From JACCTU01 sp963809175 (GTDB lineage: Bacteria; Actinomycetota; Thermoleophilia; Gaiellales; Gaiellaceae): a DNA stretch of 64,000 nucleotides. Position numbers and translations under genes: made by a program. Shown piece by piece: positions 1 to 9,239 of the stretch. The stretch lies in NCBI GenBank assembly GCA_963809175.1, contig CAWEIK010000003.1, forward strand, positions 248,001 to 312,000. Reading direction: 5' to 3'. Every line of letters starts with the position of its first letter. The stretch's first letter is position 1. A model generated the notes under the pieces. The model worked only from the letters and a program-made list of their open reading frames with translations, did no database searches and was not told the origin of the DNA.

Positions 1-1319
1 CTCGCCGCCTCGACGGCACCGGCGAGCCGCAGCACGTCGTCCGGGAGGCCGTTGACGAGCCGCAGGCGTCCCTCGGTGACCGTGCCGGTCTTGTCGAGCA
101 CGATCGTCGTGATCCGCCGCGTCTGCTCGAGCACCTCCGGCCCCTTGATCAGGATGCCGAGCTGCGCGCCGCGCCCCGTGCCGACCATCAGCGCGGTCGG
201 CGTCGCGAGACCGAGCGCGCAGGGGCACGCGATGATCAGCACCGCCACCGCCGCCTCGAAGGCCTCGGACGGCACGCCGGTGACGAGCAGCCAGCCGGCG
301 AGCGTCGCCAGCGAGAGCACGAGCACGACGGGAACGAACACTGCGGAGACGCGGTCGGCGAGCCGTTGCACGTCGGCCTTGCCGGACTGCGCGTCGGCGA
401 CGAGGCGCGCGATCTGGGCGAGCGCGGTCTCCGAGCCGACGCGGGTCGCGCGAACGACGAGCCGCCCGTAGGTGTTGACGGTCGCACCTGCAACGTCGGA
501 GCCGGGTCGTACCTCGACGGGCACCGGCTCACCGGTCAGCATCGCCTGGTCGATCGCGGACTCGCCCTCCTCGACGACGCCGTCGGTCGCGAGCTTCTCG
601 CCGGGACGCACGACGAAGCGGTCGCCGACCTCGAGGGCGTCGATGTTGACGACGACCTCGTGCCCGTCGCGGAGCACGCGCGCCTCTTTCGCGCCGAGCT
701 CGACGAGCGCGCGGATCGCCGCGCCCGACCGCCGCCGTGCACTCGACTCGAGCCAGCGGCCCAGCAGGATCAGCGTCGTGATGATCGCGCCGACCTCGAA
801 GTACGTCTCACCGGTCCCGAGCGCGAGCGCGACGACCGACCACGCCCACGCCGCGAGCGTGCCGATCGAGATCAGCGTGTCCATCGTCGCGGCTCCGTGG
901 CGCGCGTTCAGCAGCGCGGCTCGGTGGAACGGCAGGCCCGCCCAGAGGACGACCGGCGTCGCGAGCGCGAACGAGAGCCACTCCCAGCCGGAGAACTGGA
1001 GCGGCGGCAGCATCAAGGCGACGAGTGGGGCGGAGAGGAGCGCCGCGACGACGAGCCGGACCGGCCTGGCCGGCGTGTCGTCCCGGACGCCCGCGGCGGG
1101 AGCCGCGCCGTAGCCGATCGAGGTCACCGCGCCGACCAGCTCGTCGAGCTGGACCCGCTCGGCGTCGAAGCGCACGCGGGCCGTCTCGGTCGCGAGGTTG
1201 ACCGACGCTTCCACGCTGTCGAGCTCGTTCAGCTTCCGCTCGACGCGGGAGACGCAGCCGGCGCAGGTCATCCCCTCGATCTCGAGCGTCACGGAGGAGG
1301 TATAGGTGTCGGCAGCCAT
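1..1319 (-). CDS. copA: Copper-translocating P1B-type ATPase, N-terminal 439 residues (3' end beyond window)
   Basis: ATP-driven heavy-metal (most likely Cu+) efflux pump of the plasma membrane. The reading frame is open from ATG at 1319 to the window edge. It shows one N-terminal HMA domain with GMTCAGC at residues 16-22, several membrane helices, the transmembrane metal site CPC at residues 365-367, and the phosphorylation motif DKTGT starting at D409. The ATP-binding and hinge part lies outside the window. CPC plus a single HMA domain is typical of CopA; silver or another soft metal cannot be excluded. A palindromic CsoR-type operator lies 11 bp upstream of the start. The start codon overlaps that of the divergent sugar dehydrogenase by 2 nt. 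Confidence 0.93.
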   Translation of the reverse strand, partial: MAADTYTSSVTLEIEGMTCAGCVSRVERKLNELDSVEASVNLATETARVRFDAERVQLDELVGAVTSIGYGAAPAAGVRDDTPARPVRLVVAALLSAPLVALMLPPLQFSGWEWLSFALATPVVLWAGLPFHRAALLNARHGAATMDTLISIGTLAAWAWSVVALALGTGETYFEVGAIITTLILLGRWLESSARRRSGAAIRALVELGAKEARVLRDGHEVVVNIDALEVGDRFVVRPGEKLATDGVVEEGESAIDQAMLTGEPVPVEVRPGSDVAGATVNTYGRLVVRATRVGSETALAQIARLVADAQSGKADVQRLADRVSAVFVPVVLVLSLATLAGWLLVTGVPSEAFEAAVAVLIIACPCALGLATPTALMVGTGRGAQLGILIKGPEVLEQTRRITTIVLDKTGTVTEGRLRLVNGLPDDVLRLAGAVEAA

Positions 1320-2353
1320 GCGTCTACGATACCCCCTGGGGGTACTTCTCGCCATCGGTCTCGTGCTCACGGGGTCGAGCTCGAGCACGGGCCTGCTCCG
1401 ACCGGCACCGGAGCTGCGGGTTCCGGCCGGGTACGTCGCCGAGCGCTACGCGACCGGACTGATGCGCCCGACGGCGATGGCCTTCGGCCCGGACGGCCGC
1501 CTGTACGTGGCCCAGGAGACCGGCCAGATCGTCGTCGTCGGCGTCGGGAGCGCGAAGCCGCGCGTCCTGGCGCAGGGTTTCCACGAACCGCTCGGGATCG
1601 CCTGGAGCGGCCCGCGACTCTTCGTCTCCTCGCGCGGGCGTCTCGACAGCCTGAACCTCATCGACAAGACGCTGCGGGCGCGTCGCACCCTGTTGCAGGG
1701 GCTGCCGAACGGCCGCCACCAGCAGGACAACGTCGTGCGTCGGCGGCGACGGCCGGCTCTACGTCGGCTCGGGATCGACGTGCGACGTCTGCAAGGAGAA
1801 GGACGCGAGGAGCGCCACGATCCTCTCCGTCCTCCCGAACGGGCGCGGCCTGCGCGTCGTCGCGAAGGGTCTGCGAAACCCGTACGGGCTGGCGTTCCAG
1901 CCGGGAACGGGCCGGCTCTACGCGACGGTGAACGGGCGAGACGATCTCGGCGGCTCCGAGCCCGCGGAGCTGCTCGTGCACGTCTCGCAGGGCCGGAACT
2001 TCGGCTGGCCGAGCTGTTGGCCGAGCTGGGCGAAGAAGCGACTCGCCGGAACGGGTTGCGCGGGCGTGACGCCGCCGGCTGCGTACCTCGAGCCTCGCTC
2101 CGGCGCCGGCGGGATCGCGTTCGCGCGCGACGGCGGTACCGCGTTCGTCGCGTTGTGGGGCCAGTACTTCGGGAGGAAGCACGGCCGCACGGTCGTGCGC
2201 CTCACGTTCGACGCGGAGGGTCGCGTCACGGGGCAGCAGGTCTTCGCGCGCGGCTTCGATCACCCGCTCGCGGTCCTCGTCGCGCGCGACGACGCGTTGC
2301 TCGTCTCGGACTGGGGGACCGGGCGCATCTACCGAATCGCCCGGAAGGCCTAG
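1318..2353 (+). CDS. Secreted glucose/sorbosone dehydrogenase-like beta-propeller protein (one apparent frameshift)
   Basis: Member of the PQQ-dependent sugar dehydrogenase (GSDH/YliI-like) family. Family members are secreted six-bladed propellers that oxidise aldoses; the substrate here is unknown. The N-terminus is a signal peptide (MRLRYPLGVLLAIGLVLTG) followed by family phrases such as MRPTAMAFGPDGRLYVAQ, LRNPYGLAFQPGTGRLY, QGRNFGWPSCWP and VSDWGTGRIYRI. The frame changes near 1738, where one extra base separates NVV from GGDGRLYVGSGSTCD; corrected length is about 344 aa. The gene is divergent from copA, overlapping start codons, and convergent with the coiled-coil gene across a terminator. 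A link to copper is positional only. Confidence 0.8.
1330..1344. promoter_or_regulatory. Putative CsoR-family operator
   Basis: TACCCCCTGGGGGTA is a perfect inverted repeat around a central base. It resembles the GC-centred operators bound by CsoR-type copper-sensing repressors. It lies 11 bp upstream of copA, where a bound repressor would block the promoter. It also falls within codons 5-9 of the divergent plus-strand gene, so it may be coding as well. No csoR gene is visible in the window. Confidence 0.6.
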
Positions 2354-2362
2354 AGAACGAGA

Positions 2363-2382
2363 GAGGGGGCCGAAGCCCCCTC
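2363..2382. terminator. Bidirectional hairpin terminator
   Basis: Perfect 8-bp stem GAGGGGGC/GCCCCCTC with a CGAA loop, placed between the convergent stops at 2353 (+) and 2396 (-). There is no long T-run, as is common in high-GC actinobacteria. Confidence 0.7.
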
Positions 2383-2395
2383 GTCGTTCCGATTC

Positions 2396-3820
2396 CTAGA
2401 CCTTTTCGACCGGTCGGCCGAGCTGTTTCTCCCACCAGTCGGACTCGCGCTGGTCGAACTTGCCCTGCAGCTGACCGACGTAGTCGGCGAGCTGGTTCTC
2501 CTTCTTTCCGAGCCGTTCCTCGAGCTCCGCGACCTTCAGCTCCCGCCTCTCGAGCTTCTCTTCGCGAAGCTCGAGGTCGGCCTCGACGCGCGCTTCGCGC
2601 GCTTCGACTTCAGCCTCTCGCTCGTCCATCTCACGGATGCGATCCGAGAGCGATTCTTCCGTGCTGTTGAGCCGCTTCTCGCGGCGCTCGATGCGCTCGC
2701 GCTGCGACTCGAAGAGTGCCTCAGTGGACTGCAGCTCGGCCTCGCGCGCCGCAAGCTCGCGCTCGCGCTCGAGCATCGCCTGCTGCTTGTGCTCGAGCTC
2801 GGCGGCCATGCCTTCGTCCCGCTCGACGCGGCGGAGGGTGGCGAGCTGGCGGTTGAGCTCGGCCTCGCGCGCAGCGAGCTCGGTCTCCCGCTGCTGAAGG
2901 TTCGCGAGCTGCTCCGCCGACTGCTCGCCGAGCTGGCCGAACGACGCAGCCTTCGTCTCGAGGTTGTTCTCGGCCAGGCGGACGCGCTGCTCGACCTCTT
3001 GGAGCTCGGCCTCTCGCTTCTCGATCGTCTCGACGCGAGCGACCAGCCTGCCGTCCGCCTTCGCCAGCTCGCGCTGCTTCTCGAAGACCTCGGTCTCGCG
3101 CGATGCGAGCTCTTCGTCGCGCGAGACCAGGCTGGTCTCGCGGACGGCGAGCGCCGCCTCGCGGGCGTCGACCTTGGCGAGCATCTCCTGCTCGCGGAGC
3201 TCGATGTCCTGCTCGGCCCTGGCGATCGTGCGTTCGCGCTGTCCGAGCGCGGCCTCCTGCTTGGCGAGGTCGGCGGCGGCTTCGGTGCGGCCGCGGTCGA
3301 CGCTCGACAGCTCGCGGAACTTCGCCTGGAGCTGGCGCTCGCGCTCGGCGGCGCGTGCCTCGGCGTCGGCGATCTCAGTCTTCTCGCTCGTGATTCGCCG
3401 CTGCTCGTCGGTGAGCGCGTTGAACCGCTCGGTCACTTCCTGCTCGCGGGAAGCAAGCTCGTTCTCGCGTGCGGCGAGCGTCGCGGCGCGCTGGTCGAGC
3501 TCCGACGCGCGAAGGTTCAGGCCCTGCGGACCCGCGAGCTCACGCTCGAGCATCGCGGCCTGCTCGGCCATCGCCGCGCGAAGGTCTCGCTCGCGGGCGA
3601 GGGCGGACGAGAGCTCGGAGCGGAACGCCTCGACGTCGGAGGTCGCCCCGTTCTCACTCGACCCAACGGGGAGGTCGGCGAGGATCTCCTCGGCGACCAC
3701 GTGCGGGAGCGGCTCGCGCGGCGTGTCGCCGTTGGCGTCTTCGCCGTCGCGGCGCCGTTCGAGCTGCCGGCGGAGGCCGGTGCCGAATCCCTTGTCGGTG
3801 TCTTGGGTCGAGTCGTCCAC
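2396..3820 (-). CDS. Long coiled-coil protein at the end of the tad operon
   Basis: A 474-aa protein of unknown function. After about 60 polar residues it is almost entirely a charged heptad coiled coil rich in E, R, A, L and Q (repeats such as REAELAAREAEL and EREAEVEAREARVEA), with no predicted membrane segment. The last 25 residues are non-repetitive, aromatic and acidic (DQRESDWWEKQLG). I chose GTG at 3820 because the upstream tadC stop overlaps its ribosome binding site (TAGGAGG, then 4 nt, then GTG), which implies translational coupling. The frame is intact over the whole length. Position suggests a scaffold or regulator of the Tad machine, which is inference. Confidence 0.75.
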   Translation of the reverse strand: MDDSTQDTDKGFGTGLRRQLERRRDGEDANGDTPREPLPHVVAEEILADLPVGSSENGATSDVEAFRSELSSALARERDLRAAMAEQAAMLERELAGPQGLNLRASELDQRAATLAARENELASREQEVTERFNALTDEQRRITSEKTEIADAEARAAERERQLQAKFRELSSVDRGRTEAAADLAKQEAALGQRERTIARAEQDIELREQEMLAKVDAREAALAVRETSLVSRDEELASRETEVFEKQRELAKADGRLVARVETIEKREAELQEVEQRVRLAENNLETKAASFGQLGEQSAEQLANLQQRETELAAREAELNRQLATLRRVERDEGMAAELEHKQQAMLERERELAAREAELQSTEALFESQRERIERREKRLNSTEESLSDRIREMDEREAEVEAREARVEADLELREEKLERRELKVAELEERLGKKENQLADYVGQLQGKFDQRESDWWEKQLGRPVEKV

Positions 3821-3828
3821 GAAGCCTC

Positions 3829-4734
3829 CTAGAAGATCTCGCGAATCGTCAGCATTGCGGGGCCGAGGATGACGAGGAACATGGCCGGGAAGATGAAGAT
3901 CACGGTCGGGAAGAGCATCTTGATCGGCGCCTTCATCGCCTTCTCCTCGGCGGCGGCCTGACGACGCTCGCGGGTGTCCGCGGCCTGCACCTTCAGGATG
4001 CGCCCGAGCGAGATGCCGAGCACGTCGGCCTGGATGATCGCGCGGGTGAAGTGGCCGACCTCGGGTGCTGCGGCGCGCTCGGAGAGCTTCTTGAGCGCAT
4101 CGTGGCGACTCTCGCCGATTCGCATCTCGTTGAGCGTGAGCGTGAACTCCTCGACGATCGGGCCTTCGAGGTGCTCGGTCAGCTTCGCGATCGCGCCGTC
4201 GAAGCCGAGCCCTGCCTCGACGCTGACCGCGAGCAGGTCGAGCGCGTCGGGCAGCTGCATCCGGAGCGCCTCCTTGCGGGCGCGGACCTTCATCGTCAGC
4301 ACGATGCCGGGCAGCGCGAAGCCGATGAACGTGCACAGGAGCGCGAACGGAACGCGCTGCGAGCTTGCCCCCGAGCGTGCCGCCGGCGATGACGCCGAAG
4401 GCGAGACCGCCGAGCGCCAGCGCCGCCTTGGTGGCGAGGAACGCGGTGGGCGTCACCTTGCGCGCGAGGCCCGCGCTGAGGAGCTTGCCTTCGACCGCTC
4501 TCGACCGTCATCCGCGGGTTGAGCCTCAGTGCGATGCGGGCCAGCCGGGCGACACCGGGTGCGAGCACGCGCTCGCGGAACTTGAGTTGGTCGACGCCGA
4601 CGCGAGCCGACTCGCCGTAGCGCGATGGCGCGCGTGATCGCGGTCGTGCGCTGGCGCGACGTTGCAGTTGCCGCCTCGGCGAACACGTAGATCGAGACGG
4701 CGAACATCATGAGACCGAACAGAAGCAGCAGCAT
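3829..4734 (-). CDS. tadC: Tad pilus inner-membrane platform protein TadC (three apparent frameshifts)
   Basis: Type II secretion F-domain protein that pairs with TadB as the membrane platform of the Flp pilus machine. The C-terminal half is clear: LPDALDLLAVSVEAGLGFDG, TRAIIQADVLGISLGRIL, and terminal hydrophobic helices ending AMLTIREIF. The N-terminus begins with a membrane helix MLLLLFGLMMFAVSIYVFAE. Single extra bases near 4618, 4503 and 4370 break the frame; correcting them gives about 301 aa, the normal TadC size. It starts 3 nt after the stop of the VWA-tadB gene. Confidence 0.85.
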
Positions 4735-4737
4735 CAG

Positions 4738-6607
4738 TTACCCCCTGAAGGAAGCGATCTTGCGGAGCATGTACGCGCCGATGGCCATCATCACGAGGCC
4801 GATGATGATCATCTTGTGTCCGGTCGAGGTGTGGTAGAGAGGACTCATGTACTCGGCGTTGATCGCGGTGATGATCAGCGCGAGCGCGAACGGCATTCCG
4901 ACGAGCGTGTACGCGGATGCGCGACCCATCGCCGTCAGACCCTTGATCTTGCGGCCGAACGCCTGCCGTTGCCGGACGGCGTCGGCGACCATGTCGAAGA
5001 TGCCGGCGAGGCTGCCGCCGACCTGGCGCTGGACGGTCACTGCGGTCATCACGAAGGACAGGTTCTTCGACTGGACCCGGTCCGCCATCTCGGCGAGCGC
5101 GTCGTCGATCGGCCGGCCGAGCTGTGCCTCCGTCAGCACGCGCTTGAACTCGTCGCTGATCGGCGGCTGACCCTCGTTGACGACCGCCTGCATCGCCTGC
5201 CGGAAGCTGTGCCCGGCTTTCAGCGACGCGGCCATCGTGATCAGGAGGTCAGGCAGCTGCTCGTCGATCGCGTTGACACGCTGCTTCGCCTTGAAGGCGA
5301 GGAAGCCGAGCGGGAGGAGGCCGCCGATCACCATCGCGGCCAGGATCAGCAGCGACGACAGCGCCATCGCGGCCGCGACCAGCCCGAAGAAGAACGCCGG
5401 GACGATCATGCAGTAGAAGAACTCGGCGGTGCGAAGCGGGACGTCCGCCCGCTCGAGCATCGCGTGCAGCTTGCGCCAGAACGAGAACCGGACGAATGCC
5501 TGCTCGGTCGCCTTCAGGAGCCCGGAGGCACCGTCGAAGCGCTCGCGGACGGACGCCTTCTTCGCCCGGCGGCGCGGGGCGCCGACGTGCGGGCCGAGCC
5601 TGCGGCGCAAGCGAGTGCTCGCAGGCGTTGCCATGACGAGCGCGATCGCCATCAGGATCGCGGTGCCGACGGCGAGGCTCAGCACGAGCGCCGCGATGCC
5701 CGACGTGAACAGCAGGTCGGGGAGGAACCTGGCGAGACCCTGACCCGGCGGAGGCGGCGTGCTGCCCGGAAGCGTGGTCTGCGAGGTCACCGAGCCCTGG
5801 CCGGGAACCGTCGCGGTCAGGTTCAACGTCTGGCCCGGGCGTGCAGCGGTCAGATACGAGAGACGCCACGTGCGGGCGAGATCCCGCGTGACCGCGTCGT
5901 ACGCCTGCTGCGAGCGCAGCCGACGAGGTGGCCCCGTAGTACGAGCCGCCGGTCGCTTCCGCAACCTGCTCGAGTGGGCCGCGCGCGAAGTCGCCGCTCT
6001 CGATCCCGATTGCGTAGACGGCGACACCGGCTTGCTTGGCTGCCGCGATCGCCTTCTGGAGCGAGACGCCCTTGGCGACGTTGTTTCCGTCGGTCATGAG
6101 CACGATCACGCGACCGGGGTTGACCTCCGTCGCCAGTGCGAGCGACGAGAGGTGGATCGCGTCGTACAGCGCGGTTCCCTGCTGCGCGTCCAGGGCGAGA
6201 TTGCGAAGTGCGCTGTCGGTGTCGATCGTCGCCGAGGAGAAGCGCGTCGTCTGGACCGCGCTCTCTCCGAACGTGACGACGGAGAGCCGGTCGGCGCTGG
6301 CCTTGCCCGCGACGAACGCCCGTGCGGCTGCGATCGCGTCGACGAGCGGCTGACCCTTCATCGACCGGGAGTGGTCGATCGCGACCACGACGCTCTTCGC
6401 GCGGCCGAGGTTCTGTGCCTCGAGCCCCGAGACGGCGTGGCCGTTCTCACGAAGCGTCGGGGCGGCCTTCGACGGGTTGTCGGTGACGACGGAGAGCTGC
6501 ACCGTCGGGTGGCGGCTCGCATCGACGCCGGCGAACTGGACGCCGGCGGCCGCAGGCGTTGCCGTGATGGCTGCCGCCAGTGCGGCGATCGCGACGAGCC
6601 GGATCAA
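4738..6607 (-). CDS. tadB: VWA-TadB fusion: von Willebrand A domain joined to the Tad platform protein (one apparent frameshift)
   Basis: The N-terminal part has a signal sequence (MIRLVAIAALAAAITATPA) and a VWA domain with intact MIDAS residues: DHSRS, the threonine in GTALYD, and the Asp in VLMTDGNN. After about 300 residues a helix begins (FTSGIAALVLSLAVGTAIL) and leads into the T2SSF domain of TadB (LPDLLITMAASLKAGHSFRQ, VQRQVGGSLAGIFD). The frame shifts by one base near 5922, between YYGATS and RSQQAYD. No stop and new start separate the two halves, so this is one gene of about 622 aa. TTG at 6607 follows GGAGG by 6 nt and overlaps the tadA stop (TTGA). The VWA domain should lie outside the membrane, where it could bind matrix or pilin; that role is inference. 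Confidence 0.85.
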
Positions 6608-8049
6608 GGCCGACCTCCGTACGATGCGCCGGCGAACGTCGGCCGGGTGCCGAGCTCGGGCTCGAAGAAGGTCGGAGCGAACTGCACGCCGCTGGCCGCC
6701 ATCTTCTCGAGGAACGTGGGCTTGAGCCCCGTGCAGGCCAGCGGGTTGAGCAGCCGGCCGGAGTGGCCGGACTCCTCGTCTGGTGCCTTGGCGACGAAGA
6801 TGTCCTGCAACGTCACGACGTCGGACTCCATCCGCTGCACCTCGGTCACGGCGGTGATCCGCCGCGAGCCGTCGATGAGCCTGCTGATCTGGACGAGCAG
6901 GTCGAACGCGCTCGAGGTCTGCTCGCGAATCGCGCGCAGCGGCAGATCGACGCCGCCCGTCAGCACGAGGGTCTCGAGGCGCGAGAGGGCATCGCGCGGG
7001 GAGTTCGCGTGGATCGTGGTCAGCGAGCCCTCGTGGCCCGTGTTCATCGCCTGGAGCATGTCCAGGGTCTCGGCGCCGCGGACCTCGCCGACGATGATCC
7101 GGTCGGGCCTCATGCGCAGTGCGTTGCGGACGAGCTCGCGGATCCGCACCTCGCCGGAGCCCTCGATGTTCGGGGGCCTCGACTCGAGCGTGATCACGTG
7201 CTCCTGCTGGAGCTGGAGCTCGGCTGCGTCCTCGATCGTGACGATGCGCTCGTCGCCCGGGACGAACGCGGACATCGCGTTCAGGAGCGTCGTCTTACCG
7301 GTACCGGTACCACCGGAGATGAGGATGTTCAGCTTGCCCTTGACGCACGACGCGAGGAACTGCGCCGCCTTGGGGGAGACCGACCCGAAGTTGATCAGGT
7401 CGTCCATCGTGTACGGGTCGCGCGCGAACTTGCGGATCGTGAGCGTCGGGCCGCGGAGCGCGAGGGGCGGGATGATCGCGTTGACACGGCTTCCGTCCGG
7501 AAGGCGTGCGTCGACCATCGGCGAGGCCTCGTCCACGCGGCGTCCGACCTGCGACACGATCTTGTCGATGATGCGCAGGAGATGGGCGTTGTCCGCGAAC
7601 GTCGACTGCGTCCGCTCGAGCTTGCCCGAGCGCTCGATGTAGATCTGGTCGAACGCGTTGACCATGACTTCGGTCACGGAGTCGTCGTTGAGCAGCGGCT
7701 CGAGCGGTCCGTAGCCGAGAATGTCGTCCGCGATCTCGCGGACGATCTGGCGCCGCTCTTCGCGGGTGAGCGGGGTGCGGTCGAGCGCGAGCTGCTCGGT
7801 GACCGCGTGCAGGACGCGTTCGGAGAGGTCTTCCGTCTCCGTCTGCCGGAAGAGCTCCGGCCCGAGCTTGGCGATGCACGCGTGGTGGATGCGCGTCTTC
7901 AGCTCGGCATACGGGTCCATCGACTGCTTTTCCGGGCGCTGCTGCGCGCGCGGCTGACTGGCAGGCGAATGCGGGCCGGCGGGTGCCGACGCGTTGTCGT
8001 CGGGAGCAACGGTGCTCCCGTTGCTTCGGATCCGCTCGTGAAGGCTCAT
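6604..8049 (-). CDS. tadA: Flp pilus assembly ATPase TadA/CpaF
   Basis: A 481-aa secretion ATPase of the GspE/VirB11 superfamily that powers pilin assembly from the cytoplasmic side. It shows an N-terminal disordered stretch of about 45 residues, the helical N1 domain, Walker A GGTGTGKTTLLN, the Asp box region (IVTIEDAAELQL) and Walker B-like RPDRIIVGEVRGAETLDMLQ. The frame is intact. I chose ATG at 8049 (MSLHERIRS) because the upstream gene ends at 8052. The stop overlaps the downstream VWA-tadB start. Confidence 0.95.
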   Translation of the reverse strand: MSLHERIRSNGSTVAPDDNASAPAGPHSPASQPRAQQRPEKQSMDPYAELKTRIHHACIAKLGPELFRQTETEDLSERVLHAVTEQLALDRTPLTREERRQIVREIADDILGYGPLEPLLNDDSVTEVMVNAFDQIYIERSGKLERTQSTFADNAHLLRIIDKIVSQVGRRVDEASPMVDARLPDGSRVNAIIPPLALRGPTLTIRKFARDPYTMDDLINFGSVSPKAAQFLASCVKGKLNILISGGTGTGKTTLLNAMSAFVPGDERIVTIEDAAELQLQQEHVITLESRPPNIEGSGEVRIRELVRNALRMRPDRIIVGEVRGAETLDMLQAMNTGHEGSLTTIHANSPRDALSRLETLVLTGGVDLPLRAIREQTSSAFDLLVQISRLIDGSRRITAVTEVQRMESDVVTLQDIFVAKAPDEESGHSGRLLNPLACTGLKPTFLEKMAASGVQFAPTFFEPELGTRPTFAGASYGGRP

Positions 8050-8051
8050 CG

Positions 8052-9239
8052 TTAAGCCCTCGCGAGGGCGCCGAAGAGCCGCCGCTTCTTCTCCTGCTCG
8101 GGCTCGAGCAGGCCCTTGGCCATCGACCGAATCGAGCGCGAGAAGTCGCAACCGGCCTCCGCGAGCACCGCGGGCGTTCCGCGGTTGACGGCGAGGGGCA
8201 CGGCGCGGTCACTCGGCATCTCGAAGGCGATCTTCACGCCCAGTGCGCTCTCGACCTCGCTCTGCTTCATCCCGACCTTCGAGTTCGACCGGTTCAGGAC
8301 GAACCGGACGCGCGAGGCGGGGAAGGACAGCAGGTCGAGCGTGTGCTGCGCGAGCTTGACGTTCTTCAACGTGGGCACGTCGAGCCCACACAGGACGAGC
8401 AGCTCGTCCGTGCGGTCGAGGGTCGCGAGCATCGGGCCGTGGAAGAACGGCGACGTGTCGACGACGATCAGGTCGTAGGACCCGCGGGCAACCTCGAGCA
8501 GCCGGTTGACCTTCGGCTCCGTCACGAGCTCCGCGTCTTCCGGGCGGAGCGGGGCGGGGAGGACGTCGACGCCGGAGGCGTGGCGGGTGGTGTAGCCGGC
8601 CAGCTTCTCCGAGTCGAGCTCTCCCGGCGCGACGACGAGGTCGTAGATCGTCTTGTCGGGCTCGAGCCCGAGCATGATCGCGGCGTCGCCGAACTGGAGG
8701 TCGAGGTCGATCAGCAGCGTCCGCTTCTTCTCGTACTTCGCGAACGCCGTTGCGAGGTTCGTCGCGGTCACGGTCTTGCCCGTGCCGCCCTTCGGCGAGA
8801 AGACGGTCAGAACGCGTCCGCGCCTGCCGGTGCCGCCCTCGGACTCGAGCCGCCGGCCGGCGTGAGCCGCCTTGCGGACTGCGAAGACGACGTTGTCGGC
8901 CAGCTGGGGCAGGAGGAGCACGTCTGCCACGTCCGTCTCGAGCGCCTCGTTCAGGAGCTGCGAGGCCTCACCTGACGCGAGCAGGATGATCGGAGCCTGC
9001 GTGTGCTCCCGGATCGACGCGATGTCGTGCACCGGGAGGTGCGGGTCTCTGGTCCCGTGGAGGACGACCTGGAGGTGTCCGCCCGCAAGCGGGGCGAACG
9101 CGTCCGCGACGTGCTCGGCCGACCCGACGAGTTCGACGTCGTCGTGCTGGTCGAGTGCGTCGCGGAGCGGCTCGAGGCCGTCGCAGTTGCCGGTGACGAA
9201 GATCCGCACCGGATCGCGAGTGGAGTTGTTATCGCTCAT
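8052..9239 (-). CDS. cpaE: Pilus localisation ATPase TadZ/CpaE
   Basis: A 395-aa MinD/ParA-type protein that positions Tad pilus machinery in related systems. The first 125 residues form an atypical receiver-like domain (RIFVTGNCDGLEPLRDAL ... APIILLASGEASQLL). The ATPase domain has the deviant Walker A SPKGGTGKTVTATN, the switch IDLDLQFGDA and VVDTSPFF. The start ATG at 9239 is preceded by GGGAGGCAACTG and shares one base with the cpaB stop (TGATG). Confidence 0.92.
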   Translation of the reverse strand: MSDNNSTRDPVRIFVTGNCDGLEPLRDALDQHDDVELVGSAEHVADAFAPLAGGHLQVVLHGTRDPHLPVHDIASIREHTQAPIILLASGEASQLLNEALETDVADVLLLPQLADNVVFAVRKAAHAGRRLESEGGTGRRGRVLTVFSPKGGTGKTVTATNLATAFAKYEKKRTLLIDLDLQFGDAAIMLGLEPDKTIYDLVVAPGELDSEKLAGYTTRHASGVDVLPAPLRPEDAELVTEPKVNRLLEVARGSYDLIVVDTSPFFHGPMLATLDRTDELLVLCGLDVPTLKNVKLAQHTLDLLSFPASRVRFVLNRSNSKVGMKQSEVESALGVKIAFEMPSDRAVPLAVNRGTPAVLAEAGCDFSRSIRSMAKGLLEPEQEKKRRLFGALARA

